Shown: positions 26,641 to 34,716 of the stretch, piece by piece
How positions within the stretch are numbered: position 1 is the first letter of the stretch
Layout of the letters: every line of letters starts with the position of its first letter
Source: Caballeronia calidae
Lineage (GTDB): Bacteria; Pseudomonadota; Gammaproteobacteria; Burkholderiales; Burkholderiaceae
Direction of reading: 5' to 3'
Length of the DNA: 64,000 bases
Assembly: GCF_900044055.2 (NCBI RefSeq)
Contig: NZ_FCOX02000042.1
Span: 1 to 64,000, forward strand
Made by a program: the position numbers and the translations under genes
Notes under the pieces: model-generated
The model's database searches: none
The model's input: only the letters and a program-made list of their open reading frames with translations
What the model was told of the DNA's origin: nothing

Positions 26641-27395
26641 GCAGCATTCTCGTTGTTAGTCAACCGACGCATACGGTCATAACGCTCAATCGGCCCGACA
26701 AGTTGAATGCCCTCTCTTCAAGCATCGTTGAAGACCTGATTCAAGCGTTCGACGATGCTGAAGCCGCGGGAACTCCTCTGGTTGTACTGCAGGGCGAAGG
26801 TCGTTGCTTCAGCGCGGGTTTTGACATGACTGACGTGCAAATGCAGAGTGAGGGCGATCTTGTGCTACGTTTTATCCGCATTGAAACCCTTCTTAACAAG
26901 ATCGCAACTTCACCATGCTTCACGGCGGCACTGGCTCATGGGCGCAACTTCGGCGCGGGGGTTGACTTGATCGCATCTTGTAATTTACGAGTCGCAGCGC
27001 CGGGTACGACGTTCCGAATGCCCGGCCTCATGTTCGGACTTGTCCTGGGATCGGCTCGCTTTGCTCGCATAGTGGGTACACGCGAGGCGCAGCGCCTCCT
27101 TGAAACTGCCGCAACGTTTGATGTCGAACGTGCGACCGCGAATGGTTTCATCGAGCGTGTGGCAGGTCCAACTGAATACGACCAGGTAATCTCGGAGGCG
27201 GTCGACCGCGTCAATGCGTTACCCGCAGGAAGCCGCGCACTGCTTCGGCGGGTCCTCGATCCAGACCGCGCTGATTCCGATCTTGCGGCTTTAGTGCGCT
27301 CCGCGTCTGCCCCAGGTCTACAGAAACGAATTGCGACCTATTTGTCTTCGTCGACGAAGCCTGAGGGCGGTTGCTACAACTCTCAAACGGTATGA
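26637..27395 (+). CDS. Enoyl-CoA hydratase/isomerase (crotonase) family protein
   Basis: The 252-residue crotonase fold has TLNRPDKLNALSS (N-terminal signature), EGRCFSAGFDMTDV and GRNFGAGVDLIASCNLRVAA as the oxyanion-hole loops. The two glutamates used by hydratases appear replaced: Asp in GAGVDL, and Gly in the RMPGLM loop (family: QPE). The reaction may therefore be an isomerisation, dehydration with other residues, or hydrolysis. It is translationally coupled to the CoA-transferase by a 4-base overlap and ends the operon. The C-terminal 20 residues are unremarkable. Confidence 0.88.
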   Translation: MSSILVVSQPTHTVITLNRPDKLNALSSSIVEDLIQAFDDAEAAGTPLVVLQGEGRCFSAGFDMTDVQMQSEGDLVLRFIRIETLLNKIATSPCFTAALAHGRNFGAGVDLIASCNLRVAAPGTTFRMPGLMFGLVLGSARFARIVGTREAQRLLETAATFDVERATANGFIERVAGPTEYDQVISEAVDRVNALPAGSRALLRRVLDPDRADSDLAALVRSASAPGLQKRIATYLSSSTKPEGGCYNSQTV

Positions 27396-28536
27396 TTGGT
27401 GCCTGGCACAGCGAGTTGCAAACAAGTTCCGCGCCAGTCAATCATTTCGAACGCTGGTTGGCCACCCTGACCGAAATAGTCTTCAACGCGGCACGCATAT
27501 TCAATGCGCCAGCATCGAATCGGCGATCGGCACTATCTCGATGTATTTAGGGTCAGTCCTCAACCCGTCGTTGGGAGTAAGTCGCTCGACGACATCCCTG
27601 CTGTTTCTGAAGCGGTTCTGAAAATGGGTGCAAAAAGCGGCGCGAGAATCGCTATTAGTATTCATGCTGACATAGGGGTCTTTGCCGACAGAGTGTTGGG
27701 TGAGTCTGAACGGCTCTTCACACAGTATTTCGTTATTCCAGACCCGGCTGAGACAATAAAAGAACGAACTCCTAACCCAGGACGCTGGGCGCCGTCGAGT
27801 GGAATAGATCAGAGGAGCCGTTACGGTGGAGTCGCCGGACCTGGCAACACTGTCGGCTAGTCTTATGCGTCCGCTCGAAGACGTCCTCAATCCGCCGTTC
27901 TATCGTTCTGGGTTTGCAACGCAGTTGAGCCGGCAGTCCAGTGTCACTCAATTTCCAGAACATTCTAAGGAGGGTAGGCACTTTGCTTAGCGCTCTTCCT
28001 TCCCAGGGTCTTTCAGGGTGAATCCAAGTTATGGACGAGCGATAGACGTGCGCAGGTCGATTTGCTCGGAGCTTCAGAAAAGAGAATTGTGGGCGTCGAT
28101 AAATCATAATATTCAGGCGCCTTTCTACCAAGACTATGCTTGTCGTGGAGCCGTCAGCATATTTCGAAGTACAGTAATGAAGAGACTGGCGAATCGGTGC
28201 GCGGAGAAGTCGTGGAATTGATGTCGAGAATGAGCGATGATAAGGGAAGCCGTGCATCAGGATCAACGTGGGTCACGATGCGTAAGGTTTATCTCGGAAT
28301 CGACTAGAAATTCAAATGGGGGGTGTGGTGGGATTTATGAATCTGCTGCTTTTCGGTGGTTTTTTTAGGTAGAACACTCTCTCAGAGCGTTCGGATTCCA
28401 TGGAGAAAAATTGGCTCGCATTGTCTAATTCTCATTCATTCTCTAGGTCCGATATCTTGTTCAGATATACTCACTCGCTTGCCAAGACATCGCAAGCTGA
28501 AGCGATGAATTCAGAGATGCCGAAGGGCCGCTGAAA
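27396..28536. other. No supported gene (about 1.1 kb, decayed or regulatory)
   Basis: Frames at 27504-27860 (+) and 27501-28266 (-) overlap and carry no recognisable domain. A 54-codon stretch starting at GTG 27826 reads protein-like (ESPDLATLSASLMRPLEDV) but is isolated. The region separates the catabolic operon from the arabinose module. It is less GC-rich than what follows and is likely old insertion debris. Confidence 0.45.
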
Positions 28537-28965
28537 ATGTCGAGTAACCGTCTCGGTCCTAGATACATGCAACTCGCGCTGTTCTACACCTTCTTCGCCG
28601 CCATTGCCACACTCGCCAACATCGGAGCGCAAGATCTCACGACGCGCATCTATCACGGCCCCTGGCACATTATGCTCTCGGTGTTCATCGGCACGGGCGT
28701 CGGCCTCGTCGTGAAATACGTGCTCGACAAGAAGTGGATCTTCCGCTTCAAGGCGGAAAACGCGCGCCACGACGCCACCATGTTCACGCTCTACGTCACG
28801 ATGGGCCTCGTCACCACGGCGATCTTCTGGGGGGTGGAATTCGGCTTCGACTACATCTTCAAGACCACGGAAGCGCGATACATTGGCGCGTGCATCGGTC
28901 TTGCGATCGGTTACGTCATCAAATACCGGCTCGACAAGCGCTACGTGTTCCGCAGCTTTACCTAG
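28537..28965 (+). CDS. GtrA-family membrane protein
   Basis: The 142-residue product has four hydrophobic helices (about 12-30, 40-60, 82-102 and 112-130), each pair followed by the conserved KY.LDK.W.F-type text (KYVLDKKWIFRF and KYRLDKRYVFRSF). GtrA proteins are proposed flippases for polyprenyl-phosphate sugars. In mycobacteria a GtrA protein (Rv3789) sits with DprE1/DprE2. Here it converges with the DprE2 gene and its stop shares a CTAG with that gene's stop. The likely role is presenting polyprenyl-phospho-arabinose at the periplasmic face or anchoring the pathway. Confidence 0.85.
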   Translation: MSSNRLGPRYMQLALFYTFFAAIATLANIGAQDLTTRIYHGPWHIMLSVFIGTGVGLVVKYVLDKKWIFRFKAENARHDATMFTLYVTMGLVTTAIFWGVEFGFDYIFKTTEARYIGACIGLAIGYVIKYRLDKRYVFRSFT

Positions 28966-29702
28966 AGCGACGCCCGCTTGAACACGAACCGCGGCACATT
29001 GCGGATGATCAGCATGATGCTCCACCAGAACCACGGCGTATAAAGCACGTCCTTCTTCCTTTCGACGCCGCGCACGATATCCTTCGCGACCTTCTCCGGA
29101 GTCGAGACGAGCGGCCCCGGCAGCGGCAGGCCCTCGGTCATCGGCGTGGCGACGAAGCCCGGCTTGATATCGACGACATGCACGCCCACCTTGAAGAGCC
29201 GTGCGCGCAAGCCTTCGAGAAACGCCTGCAGCGCGGCTTTCGCGCTGCCGTACAGATAATTCGACGGACGCCCGCGATCCCCCGCCACCGACGAAATCAC
29301 CGCGAGCGTGCCATGCCGCTGCGCTTCGAGCCGGTTGGCGATCGGCGTGAGCAGCGCGATCAGCGAGAGCGCGTTGGTGTGGAACTCGCGCACCGCGATG
29401 GCGGCATCATTCTGGCAGGCCGCCTGATCGGGCAGCGTGCCGGAGGCGACCAATACGATATCGATCGAATCCATGTGCGAGGCGCAGTCGGCGAGCATCG
29501 CGGCGTGATCGTCGAGCTTGTCTATATCGAGCCGATGCACGACCGCCGATGCCGCGCCGCGCGCGGTCAGATCGGCGGCGACCTGCTCCATGCGGTCCTG
29601 ATTGCGCGCGACGAGAAAGAAGCGCGCGCCCTTCGCGGCCCATTCGCGGGCGCAGGCAATGGCGATGGCGGACGTGGCGCCCACGATGACGATGTTCTTC
29701 AT
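28962..29702 (-). CDS. DprE2-like decaprenylphospho-2-keto-ribose reductase (SDR)
   Basis: The 246-residue short-chain dehydrogenase has N-terminal IVIVGATSAIAIACAREWA (nucleotide-binding, with GATSAIA replacing TGxxxGIG), catalytic SSVAGDRGRPSNYLYGSAK with the YxxxK pair, and KPGFVATPMTEG. DprE2 reduces the 2-keto intermediate to polyprenylphosphoryl-D-arabinose. ATG 29702 overlaps the stop of the upstream DprE1-like gene by 4 bases (ATGA), indicating translational coupling. The C-terminus has a hydrophobic stretch (WWSIMLIIRNVP). The same frame is open further upstream, but only as antisense/shadow text of DprE1. Confidence 0.85.
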   Translation of the reverse strand: MKNIVIVGATSAIAIACAREWAAKGARFFLVARNQDRMEQVAADLTARGAASAVVHRLDIDKLDDHAAMLADCASHMDSIDIVLVASGTLPDQAACQNDAAIAVREFHTNALSLIALLTPIANRLEAQRHGTLAVISSVAGDRGRPSNYLYGSAKAALQAFLEGLRARLFKVGVHVVDIKPGFVATPMTEGLPLPGPLVSTPEKVAKDIVRGVERKKDVLYTPWFWWSIMLIIRNVPRFVFKRASL

Positions 29703-31015
29703 AGGCCGGTCATTCGTTTCCAGAAGTGCGACAGCATGGCCGGATCGCGAAGCGACTCGAGCTGCTGCCATTGAGGATAGGCGGCGCGGAAATCGGCGCC
29801 CGACATGTGCGCGTCCTTCGCCGGATAGATGCGGCCGCCCGCGTCGCGCACGATCGCATCGAGCGCGGCGAAGAGTTGCCCGTTGCGCAGTTCGTGCTGC
29901 GGGAAGTCGAGCGCGAGCGAGGTGCCTTCCATCGGGAACGACAACAGCCCGGGCGACGGAATGTCTCCGCACCGCTTGAGCACCGCGAGAAACGAACCCG
30001 TGCCGCTCGATGAAATGCGATCGAGCATCGCGCGCACGGCGTCTCGCGCGCTCGCGGCCGGCACGACGCACTGATACTGCTGAAAGCCCGGCGGCCCGTA
30101 GATGCGGTTCCATTCGAGCAGGCTGTCGAGCGGATAGAAATAGCCGTCGTAGCCCACCCGCGAAATCTCGACGGGCTTGCGCTGCTTGCGGTAGTACAGC
30201 TCGTTGAACGCGCGCAGCGTGAGGCCGTTGATGAGCGAGACGGGCGGCGTGAAGGGCACGCGGCGCCTGGGCCGTTCCTCGACATCGAGCGAGCCGTGGA
30301 TCGCGTGATCGCCCGCCATGAAGATGCCGCGTCCGAGCGCGGGTCCGCGGCTCGCGCAATCGACCCACGCGACGCAGTACTCATGCTTCGCGTCGTACTC
30401 CTCGGAGAGCTCGAAGAACTCGTCGAGCTTGCCGAAGCGGATGCTCGTCACGTCGATGAGGCTCGTGCGGATCGGCATCAGCGCGAACTCGGCCCAGAGG
30501 ATGAGGCCGGTGAGCCCGAGGCCGCCGATCGTCGCGTTGAAGAGCGCCGTGTTCGCTTCGGGCGAGCATTCGACGAGGGTGCCGTCGCTGCGGGCGAGGC
30601 CGAACGCGCGCACGTGGCGCCCGAACGTGCCGCGCACGTGATGATTCTTGCCGTGCACGTCGTTGGCGATGGCGCCGCCCAGCGTCACGTACTTCGTGCC
30701 CGGCGTGACCGGCAGCATCCAGCCGCGCGGCACCGCGAGCGCGAGAATCTGTTCGAAGGTGATGCCGGGCTCGGCGCGCACGATGCCGCGCGCCCAGTCG
30801 GCCGAGATGATGCGATCGAGCGCGAGCGTCTGGAAGACATGATTCGAGCTCGCGAGACAGACGTCGCCGTAGCTGCGGCCATTGCCGAACGCGAGCGTCG
30901 TGCCGTGCGCGGACTGAACGTCGCGCCACTGCGCCTGCGCTTCGTCGCGCCAGTGCGCGGCGTGCGCGGTCTGCGGCAGACGAGGGTAGCGGCCCCAGGA
31001 AAGCAGATCGCTCAT
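29699..31015 (-). CDS. DprE1-like FAD-dependent polyprenylphospho-ribose 2-epimerase oxidase
   Basis: The 438-residue protein is in the VAO/FAD-linked oxidase family. Features include FGNGRSYGDVCLASS and a pyrophosphate-binding block VTPGTKYVTLGGAIANDVHG. It has YPAKDAHMSG near the C-terminus, where the mycobacterial enzyme has its active-site Lys. It would oxidise C2 of polyprenylphosphoryl-ribose. At the position of mycobacterial Cys387, the benzothiazinone target, this protein reads LALDFP, so the cysteine is absent (Ala). It lies 3 bases downstream of the HAD-UbiA fusion gene and overlaps DprE2, forming one operon. Confidence 0.9.
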   Translation of the reverse strand: MSDLLSWGRYPRLPQTAHAAHWRDEAQAQWRDVQSAHGTTLAFGNGRSYGDVCLASSNHVFQTLALDRIISADWARGIVRAEPGITFEQILALAVPRGWMLPVTPGTKYVTLGGAIANDVHGKNHHVRGTFGRHVRAFGLARSDGTLVECSPEANTALFNATIGGLGLTGLILWAEFALMPIRTSLIDVTSIRFGKLDEFFELSEEYDAKHEYCVAWVDCASRGPALGRGIFMAGDHAIHGSLDVEERPRRRVPFTPPVSLINGLTLRAFNELYYRKQRKPVEISRVGYDGYFYPLDSLLEWNRIYGPPGFQQYQCVVPAASARDAVRAMLDRISSSGTGSFLAVLKRCGDIPSPGLLSFPMEGTSLALDFPQHELRNGQLFAALDAIVRDAGGRIYPAKDAHMSGADFRAAYPQWQQLESLRDPAMLSHFWKRMTGL

Positions 31016-31018
31016 CGG

Positions 31019-32440
31019 TCAGATCGCGAGCCAGAACGCGACGCCGCACAGCGCGACCACCATCAGGCTCATGTGATCGCGCGCCGCGAACACAATGGGG
31101 TCGTCGTTCATCTTGCCGCGATGCGTGATGACCCATGTTCGGCTGAACCAGTACAGCATCAGCGGACAGACAATCCAGATGTACTGCGGATGTCGATAAA
31201 GCATCGTGGTGCGCTCGTCCTGGATATACAGCGCGAGCACGAGCACCGAGATATAGCCCGACGACGTCCCGAGCGACGATACGATGGCGAGGTCGCTCGC
31301 CATATAGCCTCGCCCTCGTGCGCCATCGCGTCCGGCCTGCAGCATCGCATGGAGTTCGGTGTAACGCTTGACGAGCGCGAGGCTCAGGAAAGCGAACATC
31401 GAAAAGGCCAGCAGCCAGAAAGTCAGCGGCACATGGATTGCCGCTGCGCCAGCGATGATGCGCGTCGTGTACAGCGCGGCGAGCACGACCACGTCGATCA
31501 TCACCTGGCGCTTGAGCGCCAGCGAATACGCGAGCGTCAGCACATAGTAGCCGAGTAGGGCCGCGTTGAACTTCCAAGAAAGGAGGGCGAGCGAGATGGA
31601 AAAGGCGGCGGTGAGCAGGATAGGGCACAGCGCCATGCCCCAGATGAGCGGCATGGTGCCTGCGGCGAGCGGGCGCTTCCGCTTGACCGGATGCTGACGA
31701 TCGTCCTGCAGATCAAGCAGGTCGTTGAGCAGATACACGCTCGACGCACACAGCCCGAACGCGAAGAACGCGAGTACGGCGAACCCGATGGCCGTAGGCG
31801 ATTTCAGTTGATGCCCTGCGAGCAGCGGCACGAACACCAGCACGTTCTTCAGCCATTGATGCAGGCGCAGCGATTTGGCCCACACCTTGTGCGTCGGCTG
31901 GCGGCTCTCGAAGACCTGTTCGATATTGTCGTGCCTGGACGCCGCGCGGACGACGCCCGCATGCGGATTGACCACATAGGCGCGGTCGGCGGCAGCCCAC
32001 ACGGCGATGTCGTCGTGCGAGTTGCCCACGTAGTCGAAACCCTTCTCGCCATACTCCGCGACTAGCCGGTCACGCTTTCTGTGCGCCGACAGATTGACCT
32101 GCTCATCGGTGGCGAACACGCGGTCGAAGATGCCGAGATGTTCCGCGATTCGCTGCGCGAACGACTCGTGGCTCGCGGTCGCCAGCGCGATCGTGCGGCC
32201 CGCGGCGCGCATTTCGCGCAGCCAGCTGACGACTTGGGTGTTGTACGGCAGCGTCGCGACGTCGATGCTCACGTGCTCGGCGAGCCGCGATTTCAGCACG
32301 GGCTTGCCGCCGCGCGACAGCCATTGCAGCGGCTTGTAGAATTTATGCGGAGACAATCTCAAGAACGCGAATCCGCTCTCGACGAGGATGTCGGAGTGAA
32401 TCAATGTGCCGTCCAGGTCGACGACGATGGGCTTGTTCAT
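31019..32440 (-). CDS. HAD phosphatase-UbiA prenyltransferase fusion (polyprenylphospho-ribose-5-phosphate synthase)
   Basis: The 473-residue fusion has an N-terminal HAD domain (about 1-195) with VDLDGTLIHSD (catalytic Asp pair), LATASHESFA and GNSHDDIAVWAAADRAYVVN. The C-terminal UbiA domain (about 205-473) has 8-9 membrane helices, NDLLDLQDDRQHPVKRKRPL (NDxxD motif) and a second acidic loop near MIDVVVLAALYTTRI. UbiA relatives such as Rv3806c transfer phosphoribose from PRPP to polyprenyl phosphate. The fused HAD domain could remove the 5-phosphate, a step done by a separate protein in mycobacteria. ATG 32440 places the HAD motif at residues 7-11. It is the first gene of the DprE1/DprE2 operon. 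Confidence 0.85.
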   Translation of the reverse strand: MNKPIVVDLDGTLIHSDILVESGFAFLRLSPHKFYKPLQWLSRGGKPVLKSRLAEHVSIDVATLPYNTQVVSWLREMRAAGRTIALATASHESFAQRIAEHLGIFDRVFATDEQVNLSAHRKRDRLVAEYGEKGFDYVGNSHDDIAVWAAADRAYVVNPHAGVVRAASRHDNIEQVFESRQPTHKVWAKSLRLHQWLKNVLVFVPLLAGHQLKSPTAIGFAVLAFFAFGLCASSVYLLNDLLDLQDDRQHPVKRKRPLAAGTMPLIWGMALCPILLTAAFSISLALLSWKFNAALLGYYVLTLAYSLALKRQVMIDVVVLAALYTTRIIAGAAAIHVPLTFWLLAFSMFAFLSLALVKRYTELHAMLQAGRDGARGRGYMASDLAIVSSLGTSSGYISVLVLALYIQDERTTMLYRHPQYIWIVCPLMLYWFSRTWVITHRGKMNDDPIVFAARDHMSLMVVALCGVAFWLAI

Positions 32441-32702
32441 ACAATTCACGAAAGGTGATCGGTTAAGCCCACAGCGCGTCCGGTCCGAACGAACAAGGGA
32501 ATCGGGACGATTCCAGGCGCGGCAGAACACTCCACATGCCTGCGGAATTTAGCACAATCTGTAACACGATCGGCCCGTCTTACCGCCCACTGCGCCGCGC
32601 CGCGCAGTTGCCGAAACCACCGACATTGAGGACAATCTTGGCGTTTTCCACTTGTCGATGCGGTCCGTTTTCCTATCGTGGCGCGGACGCCCTTTTTGTC
32701 CG

Positions 32703-33557
32703 ATGAACGCGAAACCACCGCACAGCCAATCGGCGAATCAGTCCGATCCCGCCATCACGCTCAGCATTTCGATCGTGGTCTACCGGCCCGATGCCGCGCT
32801 GCTCGCGCGCACGGTGGAAACGCTCGAATCGGCGCTTGCGCAGCTGCACGACGTCGCCGGCCGCCCGTGTCTGTATCTGATCGACAATGGCAACGCGGGC
32901 GAGCTCGCCGATTTGCCCGTGCCCTCCGATGCCGAGTTCGACACCGTGGTGCTGAAGGGGCACGGTAACGTCGGCTACGGGCGTGGTCACAATCTCGCGA
33001 TCGAGCGCGCGACCAGCCGCTTCCATCTGATCCTCAACCCGGACGTCGAACTCAACGCCGATGGCCTGCGCCGCGCGCTCGCGTTCCTGCGCGACTCGCC
33101 GCAAACAGGTTTGCTCGCGCCGTGGATCGGTGGCGACGACGGCCGCCAGCAGTATCTCTGCCGCCGCTATCCGTCCGTGCTGGACCTCTTCGTGCGCGGC
33201 TTCCTGCCGTCCGCGCTGCGCAAGCCGTTTGGGCGGCGTCTCGCGCGCTACGAGATGCGCGATGTCATCGGCGAGTCGAATATCGTGTGGGATCCGCCGA
33301 TCGTGAGCGGCTGCTTCATGCTCTTCAGGACCGACGTGCTCACGTCGCTCGGCGGCTTCGATCCGCGCTATTTCCTGTACTTCGAGGACTACGACCTGAG
33401 CCTGCGCACGCGCCGCGTCGCGCGCATCGCGTATGTGCCGACCGTGCGCATCCTGCATCACGGTGGCGGCGCGGCGAAGAAGGGCTCCACGCATATCAGG
33501 CTCTTCGTGACGTCCGCGTACCGGTTCTTCAACCGTTTCGGCTGGAAGTGGCTATGA
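32703..33557 (+). CDS. Family-2 glycosyltransferase (rhamnosyltransferase-like)
   Basis: The 284-residue GT-A protein has ISIVVYRPDAALLARTVETL at the start, NVGYGRGHNLAI, an LNPDVELN (DxE/DxD-like) block, and SGCFMLFRTDVLTSLGGFDP followed by YFEDYDLSLRTR. The pattern is that of WbbL/RfbF-like rhamnosyltransferases of O-antigen clusters. ATG 32703 was preferred over 32652. The gene overlaps the following epimerase by ATGA. It is divergent from the HAD-UbiA gene. Donor and acceptor are unknown. Confidence 0.85.
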   Translation: MNAKPPHSQSANQSDPAITLSISIVVYRPDAALLARTVETLESALAQLHDVAGRPCLYLIDNGNAGELADLPVPSDAEFDTVVLKGHGNVGYGRGHNLAIERATSRFHLILNPDVELNADGLRRALAFLRDSPQTGLLAPWIGGDDGRQQYLCRRYPSVLDLFVRGFLPSALRKPFGRRLARYEMRDVIGESNIVWDPPIVSGCFMLFRTDVLTSLGGFDPRYFLYFEDYDLSLRTRRVARIAYVPTVRILHHGGGAAKKGSTHIRLFVTSAYRFFNRFGWKWL

Positions 33558-34534
33558 GTGACCTTCGCCGGCGCATCGCGATCACGGGCGCGAACGGCTT
33601 CGTCGGCCGCGAGGTGAGCCGCGCGTTGCTGGCGCGCGGCATCGCGGCGACCGGGCTCGTGCGACGCGACGCGCAGTGCGAGCCGGGCGTCGACGTCCGC
33701 CATATCGACGGGCTCGACGCCATCGCGCCGGACGCCTTCGCGGGCTGCGACGCGGTCATCCATCTCGCCGCGCGCGTCCACGTAATGAGCGACACCGCCG
33801 GGCATCAGAGCTCCGAAGCGCTGCTGAACGCCTATCGCGCGGTCAACGTCGACGGCACGCTCGCCGCCGCCGACGCCGCGCGGCGCGCGGGCGTCACGCG
33901 TTTCGTCCTGATGAGCAGCATCAAGGCGCTCGGCGAGAGCGATCCGGGCCGCCCTTTCACGGAAGACGACGAGCGCAATCCGCCCGATGCCTACGGCGTC
34001 TCGAAGGCCGAAGCCGAGGTGCAACTGCTCGAATTCGGCAGCCGCACCGGCCTGGAAGTCGCGGTGGTGCGGCCGCCGCTCGTGTACGGCCCCGGCGTGC
34101 GCGCCAACTTCCTCGCGATGATGAACGCCATCGCGCGCGGCATGCCGCTGCCGCTCGGCGCGATCGACGCGCGGCGCAGTCTCGTCAGCGTCGCGAATCT
34201 CGCGAGCGCGACCATCGAATGCGCGCTGAATCCCGCCGCCGCCGGCCGCGTATTTCATGTGACCGACGGCTACGATCCGAGCGTCGCAGAACTCGCGCGC
34301 AAGCTCGGCGAGCAACTCGGCAAGTCCGCGCGGCTCGTGCCGGTGCCGGCCGCGCTCTTGCGCGGCGTCGCGCGCCTCGCGGGCAAGACGGCGCAGATCG
34401 ATCGTCTGACGGGCAGCCTGCGCGTGGATTCGCGCCGTATCCGCGAGGCGCTCGGCTGGCAGGCGCCGCAATCGCTCGACGAAGGTCTCGCCGCCACGGC
34501 CGCGTGGTTCCGAACCGCGCGTCGCGAAGGCTAA
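33554..34534 (+). CDS. NAD-dependent nucleotide-sugar epimerase/dehydratase
   Basis: The 326-residue extended SDR has ITGANGFVGREVSRALL (GxxGxxG), an SS...YGVSK catalytic triad (LMSSIKALGES, then DAYGVSKAEAE), and VVRPPLVYGPGVRANFLAM. This WbpV/WbpK/UDP-4-keto-sugar-reductase type typically accompanies the WecA/WbpL-like initiating enzyme and the WbpM dehydratase, both encoded just downstream, which points to synthesis of a UDP-QuiNAc- or UDP-FucNAc-like sugar. The exact stereochemistry cannot be told. The 182 bases after it contain no gene and probably a secondary promoter. Confidence 0.85.
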   Translation: MSDLRRRIAITGANGFVGREVSRALLARGIAATGLVRRDAQCEPGVDVRHIDGLDAIAPDAFAGCDAVIHLAARVHVMSDTAGHQSSEALLNAYRAVNVDGTLAAADAARRAGVTRFVLMSSIKALGESDPGRPFTEDDERNPPDAYGVSKAEAEVQLLEFGSRTGLEVAVVRPPLVYGPGVRANFLAMMNAIARGMPLPLGAIDARRSLVSVANLASATIECALNPAAAGRVFHVTDGYDPSVAELARKLGEQLGKSARLVPVPAALLRGVARLAGKTAQIDRLTGSLRVDSRRIREALGWQAPQSLDEGLAATAAWFRTARREG

Positions 34535-34716
34535 AATACGCGCTCGTTCAACGCCGGCATCGCACGACAAAGACGCATCCTGTCGCCGCGATTGTTGTTA
34601 ATCGTCAGATATTTACAATCAGATTCGACGAGCGTTCGCGTATGCTTCGGGGTTTTCCCGAAGCGACGAATTGCCAGAACGATCAGGGCCTCGTTTCGAC
34701 AACTCGATAACTCCGC

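Noticed and set aside
27504..27860. 118-codon plus-strand frame in the 1.1 kb gap
   Set aside because: No ribosome site, no recognisable domain, and an equally long frame overlaps on the other strand.
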